A stretch of 64,000 bases of DNA from Siphonodentalium dalli. Lineage: Eukaryota; Mollusca; Scaphopoda; Gadilida; Siphonodentaliidae. The notes beneath the pieces were generated by a model. It was not told the origin of the DNA. It did no database searches and saw only the letters and a list, made by a program, of their open reading frames with translations. Below are positions 56,116 to 64,000 of the stretch, piece after piece. Numbering within the stretch: position 1 is the stretch's first letter; each line of letters begins with the position of its first letter. The position numbers and the translations under genes were made by a program. The stretch lies in contig CP136061.1 in NCBI GenBank assembly GCA_032622095.1, forward strand, positions 58,545,301 through 58,609,300, given 5' to 3'.

Positions 56116-56390
56116 AAGATTGTTGATGAGCAATCAGCTTCAGAAGATGGTGACCACATACAAGACCCCATACAAGACTCCATACAAGACCCCATACAAG
56201 ACCCCATACAAGACCCCATACAAGACCCCATGCAAGACCCCATACAAGACCCCATGCAAGACCCCATACAAGACCCCACGCAAGACCCCATACAAGACCC
56301 CATACAAGACATTCAAACAAGAAAGCGAAAACAGGCACTGGAAGAATATAGCATGATGGATAAACAACTGAATAGTGGCCAGCATGAAAG
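56116..56390 (+). CDS. Gene B, (I/M/T)QD(P/S) repeat exon
   Basis: Acceptor cattcattcacag ends at 56115; phase 0 start fits the phase 0 end of the THAP exon. It encodes KIVDEQSASEDGD, then 13 consecutive tetrapeptides of the type IQDP (IQDS once, MQDP twice, TQDP once, IQDI last), then QTRKRKQALEEYSMMDK, and ends AG|gtaaga, phase 2. The 12-bp unit ccccatacaaga is repeated nearly perfectly. All three forward frames are open across the array. I chose this one because both splice phases fit and because the flanking residues are charged like the rest of the protein. The basic TRKRKQ after the array could be a nuclear localisation signal. Confidence 0.65.
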
Positions 56391-56696
56391 GTAAGATTCA
56401 GTGCAAATTAATACTTTAATTAAATTATCAATTACATGTATGCTTAAGCATAATTGGGATTTCTACTTTTCTTATCTTGGCATGAGATGGTATCATCTGA
56501 AATGATGTCCGTGTTATTTACTGAGATATGTCAAAGATTTCACCCATTTCATCATGATGGGAATTTTGAGAACGGGTGTCTGAATTACATCTAAACATAA
56601 TTGATCATAGCATTAGAATGTATTCCGCTTGAGAACAATTAAATTATGCTTAAGTATAAATCAGTTAAACTTGAGGGTTATTCAGTTACACTTAAC

Positions 56697-56925
56697 CCTT
56701 CCATGACTGGAGCTGCCTGAAATTTTATGAAAACCCTGTGCCAGTGCATTCTCATATATGCGAGTCTCCCTTGCATATAAGAGAATGCATTGGCCTAACA
56801 ATATTTACCTTGACATTGTAAACCAGTGCATCTCTTATGTTTGCAAGGCTTCCTATATATAAAGAGATTGCACTGGCATAGGATCTTAATGCTGCAACAG
56901 CACAGCTCCGTCTTAAAGGGTTAAG
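56697..56925. mobile_element. Family B MITE
   Basis: taacccttccatgactgg start and gtcttaaagggttaa end, in reverse orientation relative to 2483; hairpins with GCATTCTC and GAGAATGCATTGG. Confidence 0.6.
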
Positions 56926-57817
56926 CTTAATAAATTATGCTTAAGCATCTATCACTATTTAAGCTTAATTCACCACCAGTGTTACAGATTATCTCGCCTT
57001 GCCCCCCCTCCGCCCTGATCATCCCCACCTGAATTTTTCTGACCTTAACATGTAGTGGCAGTTAGTCTCATTTTATAATTCAACTAGCAGATTAGCCACT
57101 GGCAGGATTGGTCCCATGGCTTTGGTCGATCCATTAAATTTTGTTTTTTAAGGTAACCCCGTACAGGCATGCCGACAGCATGCTATCATTTGCAGGTACC
57201 TGTTTCAAGGTCATGTTGGGTGGACAAAATAACCCGACAAAAATATTCCCTGTCCCGAGTTGACCATACATAACAAATTTCATTTCACGTCGATGTCACC
57301 GCTGACGACAGAGATATCGCCCAAGGTCATTTGTGGGTACCCGTTTCCCTTGGAAGCCCTAAGTACGAAATTTCGTCTCGATATCCCCAGTTTCCGAGAC
57401 AGTCGATTGAGCCGTATTTATACTTGTGTATATAAACACTCTTTAACAACGACTCCACAGATACAAACGCTCCTTAATCATTAACCCATCAATTCCAACG
57501 ACGGTGGAAGGGGGAAGGGTGAAGGATTGCTCGGACATTCTCAGAAGCGGTGCGATTGCACTTCTCGTGGCTTTTTACCCTTAGATAGCAAGTTTGGGCT
57601 CAATCGGTCGAGCCGTTTTCAAGTCTATAAAGAATATACACATATACGGAAGTCTCAAAATATATGGTAGACTAGCTGGGTACCCGTCCTGACGGGGGTA
57701 GAGTCGTTGTGTTGTTTTTTTTACACCAGCACCCCGAAAATGGTGGAAATCGGCCCAGCGGATACCGAGATACAGGTTCAAGGACATTTTAAAGGTCAAG
57801 GTCACCCCACACGGGCA

Positions 57818-58170
57818 TCCGGGTGTGACGAAATTGAACAGTGCATCAAACTACCCGTCCTGAGATAGAGGTATCAAGCTTCAAAAGAATCGAGTTAAGG
57901 AATTTCAATGTAAATAAACCAAACGTCTGTTACACGGCTTTAACCAAAATTTCGGCCATTCTGGAAGCCATCTCAGCTAAACGGAGACAATCATGGATGT
58001 TTTTTTTTTATAAAATAAATAAGTGTGACGAAATTGATCAGTGCATCAAACTACCCATCCCGAGATAGTGGTTGAAGGCCTCATATACACACGCTCAAAA
58101 TAATCGAGTTAAGCAATTTCAATGTAAATAAACCAAACTTCTGTTACACGGCTTTAACCTAAATTTCGGC
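57818..58170. repeat. Direct repeat pair next to the U2-like fragment
   Basis: About 57824-57957 and 58021-58170 share GTGTGACGAAATTGA, CAGTGCATCAAACTACCC, ATCGAGTTAAG and TTCAATGTAAATAAACCAAA. The U2-like sequence begins directly where the second copy loses similarity to the first. The wider region 57140-58740 has other decayed repeat-like segments (for example AAATCGGTCCAGCCGTGTTT). Confidence 0.6.
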
Positions 58171-58171
58171 C

Positions 58172-58300
58172 TGTGGACAATGATGTTTAGAAGGTGATTC
58201 TTCCGTCCACTATTCTCCTCAAACCAACCTCGAAGTCAGGCGCTGATCTGAGGAGAACAGATACTACACTTTGATCTTAGCCAAAAGGCCGAGAAGCGTA
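58172..58300 (-). ncRNA. U2 snRNA-like fragment or U2-headed repeat
   Basis: Read on the minus strand from about 58299, the first 45 bases match the 5' end of U2 snRNA: CGCTTCTCGGCCTTTTGGCT, AAGATCAAAGTGTAGTATCT, GTTCT. This covers stem I and the branch-point-recognition GTAGTA. After that the similarity stops: stem IIa, the Sm site (AUUUUUGG-like) and the 3' stem-loops are not recognisable. Instead a different hairpin follows (TTCTCCTCA facing TGAGGAGAA). It is most likely a truncated retropseudogene or the head of a U2-derived SINE, and not a functional U2 gene. Confidence 0.6.
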
Positions 58301-59037
58301 ACTCTACAGGACTTCGCACTAAGCGAGGTGTGGGAAATAAATGCTCATTGTAAACTATAAAACAGTCAACAGTCTGAATTCACAAACTATAAAACAGTCA
58401 ACAGTCTGAATTAACAAAAAGAATGTCTGAAGTCGAAGCGTTGCGTCGAACAACAAAACCTTGGTTCATACAGATAAAGAGCGTTATTAGGTTAACCAAC
58501 CCGAATATGGGAAATATAAAGAGCGTTGTTTGTAAGGCAATTTAGCACTGCGGCTCAGTGGATCCGGAGATATGAGTTTTGAAGGTGAAGGTCACGCCGC
58601 ACGAACAAATGGATGGGCCTATGTTGGTCCTCGGGTGATACTACCGGTACGTGCCCGTACTAAGTTTCGTCGAAATCGGTCCAGCCGTGTTTGAGTCCAT
58701 CGCGCTCACACAGACACACAGACTTTCCTCAAATATATATTAGATAATAGAATATGAGTTTTTTTCTATCATCGGTGACAAGGAAACATGTTTTTTCTTT
58801 GGCAGAGACATTTACAGTTCGGAATTTTATTTTTACATTACACAGTTTATTTCCCCCCACCTTAAGAGTGTTCTAAAAGACATATATTCAATAAGAAATG
58901 TTGTAATGTACCAAAATTAGTAATAATAGCTGTCATAGTTCATGAACAAAATTCAGATTAACAATTATTTCCTGATGATTTCTTGGTGATTTATTTAATT
59001 TATTTTGCTGGTTATATTCAAACAATTTTTGTTTCAG

Positions 59038-59132
59038 AGAGGACAACTTTAATGAGTTGTGCAGTCAGCAACATTCTGAAGTTCCTACAGAAGAAATATA
59101 CCCAACATCAGATCCAATTAGAAAACCGAGCG
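59038..59132 (+). CDS. Gene B, small coding exon (tentative)
   Basis: Acceptor ttttgtttcag ends at 59037. One base completes the codon left by the repeat exon (AG|A, Arg), then EDNFNELCSQQHSEVPTEEI and a few more residues. The donor is gtacgt at 59133. The exon ends with one base of a codon, which does not match the phase 0 start of the last exon at 61695. Read one base later, the exon is also open and ends in phase 0, but then it does not fit the exon before it. An unseen exon between 59.1 and 61.7 kb, or a different acceptor, would solve this. Confidence 0.5.
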
Positions 59133-59186
59133 GTACGTACACAAACCTAACATCAGGACAAATTAGAAATATATTTTGACATTCAG

Positions 59187-59649
59187 TTAACCCTTTACCC
59201 AACAGAACGGCCCTGTGCCAATGCATTCTCTTATATATGCGAGTCGACCATAGGTCGCCTCGCATATATAAGAGAATGCATTGGCTTAACACATATTAAA
59301 AATGATAAAATTGTCAAAGAATGTAGAAAAATATTATAAAAATTGTTAAAAATGTAAGAAAAAATTATAAAATTGTTAAAGAATGTAAGAAAAAATGGTC
59401 AAAAGTGTTAAAAAATAATTGTTTTTAGGCCAATGCATTCTCTTATATATGCGAGGCGACCTATTGTCGACTCGCATATATAAGAAAATGCATTGGCACA
59501 GGGCATAACTGTAACCATCACAATGTGGTCAATGAACCGGTTCCAATGATATCCTTATTTGTATGGTGTTATTGAGACAGACCGAAGATATTTTAGGCTG
59601 TTGAAGCTTTATTTGGGCGTTTTTGGCCGTTTTGTTGGGTAAAGGGTTA
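59187..59649. mobile_element. Family B variant MITE
   Basis: TTAACCCTTTACCCAACAGA to TGTTGGGTAAAGGGTTAA, very close to 41756-42153, including GTGGTCAA(T/G)GA(A/G)CCGGTTCC and the A-rich spacer with AAAAATTATAAAATTG repeats. It lies 55 bp after the donor of the small exon. Confidence 0.75.
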
Positions 59650-59989
59650 AATAGTATTTGAACCAATCGGAAACAGCGCGCTGTGAAAATTTACCATGGC
59701 TGCACACCCATGAGTATGATTACAATATACAATATACACGTTTCCCATTGTATTACAATAGCTACACCCGCTGAATCAATGTGGTCATGAATGTATATTT
59801 ACTATATAGTGCAGTCCTAATTCTTAGTCATCATATTCCTATTACGTCAGTTTCCAGAAATCACAGGAGATATTTGGACATTAAATAATGACTTGTAGTC
59901 GTAGACTGATTATTCGTCATGTGTAGTTTTGGAAGTGTGCCAGGGTGAATCACTGAATCTGTTATTGGATTAACTTGTCTTTCGAGTGG

Positions 59990-60410
59990 ACAAGCCTACA
60001 AATAGTGTGTCTGACATTTGCAGAATGAGGTCCCCAGAGGGTGAATTTAGTGACGCTATCCTGCACAGCGGGCCAGCATCACCAAATTCACCCTCTGGGG
60101 ACCTCATTCTGCTTAGGCTTCATCTTCTGGAAAGTATCTATGGTCTCAAATTAACATTGTTTTTATTTACTTTTCCCCTTCTGTTCAGTTTCTCTATCCC
60201 CAAATTTGCAGAAGATATAATGCATAATCAAGGTGACTAATGGGGGAACATCACCTGGGGAATTTCAATCTGTCCCTAGGTCTCACATAGATTTGGGGCC
60301 TAAGCAGAATGAGGTCCCAAGAGGGATTTGGTGATGCTAGCCCACTGTCACTAAATATACCCTATGGGGACCTCATTCTGCAAATTACAGACACACTTTT
60401 TTGCAGCCAT
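59990..60410. mobile_element. Family A element, long form
   Basis: ACAAGCCTACAAATAGTGTG start and the complementary CAGACACACTTTTTTGCAG end; two GAGGTCCC hairpins and the spacer ATCTATGGTCTCAAATTAAC. Confidence 0.65.
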
Positions 60411-60639
60411 GCAAGTGGATGCATTGAGAGATTTACCACTCCACAAATTACAGTTGGATGAAATAGTAAATAGTTTGAAAAATATATTCTGGACGATAGT
60501 GTGCTTGCCACACTTCTTGCCTCACCCAACAGTGTTGTCAGCAGGCGGGTAATAGTTTGAAGACTATATCCCTGGCAATAGTTCTCTTGCCGGGCATTGG
60601 TCAAAACTACTCACTCTCTGATGACAGGTGATCGCACTT

Positions 60640-60755
60640 CGTCCAATCAAAAGACAGTATGACCCTCTTTGAACCCTATGTATATACTGTAATAATTTGT
60701 AATGTTTATGCATAGAGTTCACCAAGGGTCATACTGTCTTTTGATGGGACGAAAC
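60640..60755. repeat. Short inverted repeat
   Basis: CCAATCAAAAGACAGTATGA / TCATACTGTCTTTTGATGGG arms around an 80-bp spacer. Confidence 0.5.
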
Positions 60756-60759
60756 CCTG

Positions 60760-61694
60760 TTAGAAAGAATTGTAACAGAGTCCGACTTTCGACCTTTCAA
60801 CTTTTATATTTAACAGAGTTCGACTTTCGACTTTTCAACATTTTTATTTATCACTCACTTTGGTGGGAATTCCAAATTATTTTTGTTGTTCTTCCGAATT
60901 ATCTTATATTTTCTTCATAATATTTATAACTATTATTACCGTTACGTGAAATCCATTACACTACACCCAAATATTCCTATAACATAGTTTATATTTATGC
61001 ATATTCTTCATAGTTGCAAATTAAACATGCTCTGCCTTGTTGCTGTGGAAGCCACGTGCCTTTGTTTACAATTGTCAGTCAGTTGATTCCATCTAAAGGC
61101 TCACTCACAACCCTCTGGGTCACACGCATCCCTATGGAAAGGGTACTACAGACTGATGACCCCTAGGGGGGGTCACAGAGTATAAATTGACCCTCTCGGC
61201 CGTTTCGGGTCACTTTTTGAAATGTAAACTTCCGGAGTGGTCACAACTGTCATTGAGATCTACGACTAATTATTGATAATTCCATATTAGTAATCAAGGT
61301 GAATTCTATCATTGGACCGAATTGTTAATCATTCATTTATATGCATTTGGAGCATTTTATCATACATTTATGTAATGAAGTCCCAATTTGGCCACATCAA
61401 ATTTTTCAACAAACAGAAACCCCCACTAGCTGGCAAATTATAAATCAGAAAGTATGTTTTAAGCAAAATATTGAAAGATGATGTCCTCTTGAAAATGAAG
61501 TGTAATCCATGTCCATAAAGCTGATGAAGTCTGTGTGGCTGAAAATTTCTTACAAAGAGAGTGTTCCAATTGCTCTATTATTGAAATATTGCTTGAAATT
61601 TGTAACTTTAGGAATATTTTTATGTCCATATAAGCCAAATGAGCCAAGTCCATCTAAATCATCTAAGTAATTCCTCAGTTCTCATATTTTTCAG
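60760..61694. other. Intron sequence without recognised features
   Basis: AT-rich, ending in the acceptor tatttttcag at 61694. An undetected short exon that would repair the phase of gene B could lie here or between 59.7 and 60.0 kb. Confidence 0.3.
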
Positions 61695-63851
61695 AAGCCA
61701 TTATCTGAAGCAACTGTTGAGATAGAGATAAAGAAAGAGCTGTCGGAATTCTTCACCAATGACAGTCTGTTCACTGGTAAATCTGCTAAATCAATGTGTG
61801 AACCAGCAATGTCTTCGGCAGCATCCTCGGCCACAACTCAAAACCAATTGCCTCATGATGAAATGTGTTCTCACAAAATAAAATCTTCAGAGCTGAATGT
61901 CTCTGTGAAAAAAGAAACGTTGAGTAGTGATACAAGCAGTTCATTGTTACGTAGCTCTGACACTTCATCAAGGATCATTCACACAGTATATCCATATCCA
62001 GTATATCAAAGAATCGCATGTGAAAAAATCATAACGCCACCACAGAACATTGATAGTCCATCACTGAACATTCCCACCATATATGATAGTAACATACATG
62101 TTTGTGAAAAAATCGCCACTCCATCTTCGAACTCTGACACTCCACCAAGGAATACACCCGCAGTATATCAAAGTAACACACATGGAATAATCACGACTGC
62201 CAAAGATTTTAGCATTTCCACAGTGTCTAGTGCTTCTGAGAAATCACATGATAATGCTAGAATTTCAACATCGATTGAATTTAAAAATAGTGAATGTGGA
62301 CCATTAAATGTTTCTCAGAGTGAAATGAACAACATTCGTGATCATGGAGATTCTGTCAAGTTTATGTGTGATCACAAGAATCAGATAACACCTACAAACA
62401 AACAGTGTAAACCTACTAGCATTTTGAGGACTACATTGAATGAATCCTTACTAATGAAGAAATCGCGTAACATGTTGAACACAGCATTGATGAAATCCGT
62501 ATTGAAGAGGAACAAAAATGAAAGTAGAATTGAATCTTCGGTAGCAGGACCAGATCCCCCAGTGAATGTTAAATTCTGTGGTATCAGACCATGTCCTCCA
62601 TTAAAATGTCATGTTTCCAGTACGGGACTCACCCCTGTTCCACTCAGTAGCATTCCCAGTGTTCATCAGTTACCAGTTTTCTTGACCACAATGTCAGAAG
62701 AAAGGATACTATCAGCTGTACCACAAACGTTCACCTCGTATGTAAATTATAGGAAGAAATTTCCTACTATTAGCAAGGATGGCACAAAGAGTCTCCCTAC
62801 TACAGGCAGAGCTGTTGCTACTAGGACCATGACAGAATCAAAGCTTGGTAACCAAAATTCCAGAGTTAATAATCAATTAACAACTGGTAACCATGACAAA
62901 ATAGTTGTATGTAGCAACCATTCAATGTCTGGTAACCATGATATCATAGTTAGTAACCATTTAACTTCTTGTGACCAAGATGCCAGAGTTTCTAACCATT
63001 CAATGGCTGGCAACCAAGATACCAGAGTTAATAATTATTCAACGACTGGTGACCAAGATTCCAGAGTTACACATAGTAATCATACGTCAGGTAACCAAGA
63101 TACCAGAGTTAGTAATCACTCAACATCTGGTAACCGAGATACCAGAATTATATGTAGTAACCATTCAACGTCTGGTGACCAAGATACCAAAGTTAGTAAC
63201 CCAGGGCAGATTATTCCTCACTATGCGTTGAAAACACCAGAAGCAACCAATCAAGTGCCAAATATTTCTTGTCGCAGTGACACTGAACATAACATTTCTA
63301 AACCTAAGAGTTATAAAGAAAGGAACCTGGAAACTTCAAAAACAGACAGTTTTCTGGATTCTGAAAAATCACCAGCTGACGATAAAGTACAGCAAATATA
63401 CACTCGTAATCCCCTGTCATCTATATGTGATGGCAGAGACTCTAATTTTGAGCCAGATGAGGTCACTGTTGGTGACTGTCTTAATTACCTGGACTTGTTA
63501 GCAGGTGATCTCGACTTGGAAGATGAATGTGGCATGAATAATGAGTATGGCATGGAAAGTGAGCGTGTGGATTCATCTGGAAATGGTTCTACTACGAGAA
63601 CTAGATCAAACGAGAGAGTGGAATTGGGGCCGAATGCTCAGCACAAAAGAAAAGAAATATCTGTAGGGAAGATTTGTCGAAATGTCAGAGAAATCGTGAA
63701 TAAGATAAAATCTATCAAGACAGGAGATCACACTTCACATATTATTCACAAGGAATCGTTTCCTGTTCGCTCTAAGAATGGAGAGCGGAAATTTGTGGAC
63801 ATTAAGCTGAGTCTAAATCTTGACATAGAAATAACTGACAGTGTTTTGTAA
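61695..63851 (+). CDS. Gene B, 2.2-kb terminal exon
   Basis: Acceptor catatttttcag ends at 61694. The frame is open from AAG at 61695 (KPLSEATVEIEIKKELSEFF) to the TAA at 63849-63851, 718 codons. It is Ser/Thr/Asn-rich and probably disordered. IKKE and VKKE near the start match the SUMO-acceptor consensus. Two tandem copies of a roughly 28-residue unit beginning CEKI lie at nt 62018-62185. At about 62840-63200, eight to nine degenerate copies of a unit like SNHSTSGNQDTRV repeat. The last 60 residues (VGKICRNVREIVNKIKSI..) are more hydrophobic-periodic and may form a small folded or coiled segment. No catalytic or known domain is seen. The first Met is at 61794, so a separate short gene starting there cannot be excluded. 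Confidence 0.8.
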   Translation, partial: KPLSEATVEIEIKKELSEFFTNDSLFTGKSAKSMCEPAMSSAASSATTQNQLPHDEMCSHKIKSSELNVSVKKETLSSDTSSSLLRSSDTSSRIIHTVYPYPVYQRIACEKIITPPQNIDSPSLNIPTIYDSNIHVCEKIATPSSNSDTPPRNTPAVYQSNTHGIITTAKDFSISTVSSASEKSHDNARISTSIEFKNSECGPLNVSQSEMNNIRDHGDSVKFMCDHKNQITPTNKQCKPTSILRTTLNESLLMKKSRNMLNTALMKSVLKRNKNESRIESSVAGPDPPVNVKFCGIRPCPPLKCHVSSTGLTPVPLSSIPSVHQLPVFLTTMSEERILSAVPQTFTSYVNYRKKFPTISKDGTKSLPTTGRAVATRTMTESKLGNQNSRVNNQLTTGNHDKIVVCSNHSMSGNHDIIVSNHLTSCDQDARVSNHSMAGNQDTRVNNYSTTGDQDSRVTHSNHTSGNQDTRVSNHSTSGNRDTRIICSNHSTSGDQDTKVSNPGQIIPHYALKTPEATNQVPNISCRSDTEHNISKPKSYKERNLETSKTDSFLDSEKSPADDKVQQIYTRNPLSSICDGRDSNFEPDEVTVGDCLNYLDLLAGDLDLEDECGMNNEYGMESERVDSSGNGSTTRTRSNERVELGPNAQHKRKEISVGKICRNVREIVNKIKSIKTGDHTSHIIHKESFPVRSKNGERKFVDIKLSLNLDIEITDSVL
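62840..63205 (+). repeat. Degenerate coding repeats of the GNQDTRV type
   Basis: Units with GGTAACCAAGATACCAGAGT and TAACCATTCAACGTCTGGT recur in the frame of the last exon of gene B, with unit length alternating between about 39 and 51 bp. They are more diverged than the repeats in gene A. Confidence 0.75.
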
Positions 63852-64000
63852 TAGATATTATGGACAGCATCATAATACCATATTTGAATTTCATGTTTGA
63901 CTAATGAAAAACTTGCTATATTGATATCCCCTTCAGACCATATCTCTCCCCTCATTTATAACCATTTATTTACCTAATGGATTCTCCCATTCAATTACAA
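63852..64000 (+). other. Start of gene B 3' UTR
   Basis: Follows the TAA stop; no AATAAA or ATTAAA hexamer occurs before the window ends, so the polyadenylation site is outside. Confidence 0.4.

Noticed and set aside
55970-56385. Reverse-strand and alternate-frame reading frames full of WGLVWG, MGSC or YGVL repeats
   Set aside because: They are shadows of the 12-bp unit that encodes the IQDP array; a 12-bp unit keeps all six frames open.
58172-58300. Functional U2 snRNA gene
   Set aside because: Only the first 45 bases match; the Sm site and 3' stem-loops are missing.

Overview
This is an AT-rich eukaryotic window: coding exons have GT..AG boundaries with matching codon phase, the introns are long, and dispersed inverted-repeat DNA elements are dense. 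No prokaryotic operon structure, rRNA or full tRNA was seen. Repeats starting with tttAGCTCACCTGAG- and ATACCCCC..GGGGGTATAC-type termini, and the mix of THAP and CENP-B/pogo-type DNA-binding domains, fit a marine invertebrate metazoan. A mollusc or another lophotrochozoan is my best guess, but I cannot name the species.

Gene A (1 to about 12260, + strand, 5' end outside the window) has three visible exons, all joined in phase 0: 1-174, 2814-3326 and a 5-kb last exon 6903-11900. It encodes a large nuclear-looking protein. A Ser/Thr/Gln-rich, acidic N-terminal part is followed by a duplicated block of divergent C2H2 zinc fingers, perfect 40-residue tandem repeats, Ser-Asp-Glu repeats and a basic nuclear-localisation-like cluster. 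A short palindromic element with an 8-bp target-site duplication sits in its probable 3' UTR.

From 12 to 36 kb there is no convincing gene. The stretch is a graveyard of palindromic MITE-like elements (families A to K in the entries), a 55-bp minisatellite, a 1.1-kb hAT-like element with a perfect 8-bp TSD, a 185-bp near-perfect palindrome, GCAATT/GCTTAA palindromic tandem repeats and a 4.8-kb foldback-like element.

Gene B (36445 to 63851, + strand) looks like one gene. It has three paralogous exons, each carrying the full CENP-B/Tc5-type DNA-binding region (36445-36863, 39754-40158, 45689-46093). All three end in the same phase, and the two internal ones are symmetric 405-nt cassettes. They fit the phase of a THAP zinc-finger exon (50794-51247), followed by an exon of 13 (I/M/T)QD(P/S) repeats, a small exon and a 2.2-kb last exon with GNQDTRV-type repeats. 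One joint, between the small exon and the last exon, does not match in phase and needs transcript evidence. No transposase catalytic domain is present, so I read this as a host gene built from transposon-type DNA-binding modules and not as a mobile element. MITEs and repeats end within about 18-45 bp of three of its splice acceptors.

A U2-snRNA-like fragment lies antisense in an intron of gene B. Both genes probably encode chromatin or DNA-binding nuclear proteins. Nothing in the sequence shows that they act together.
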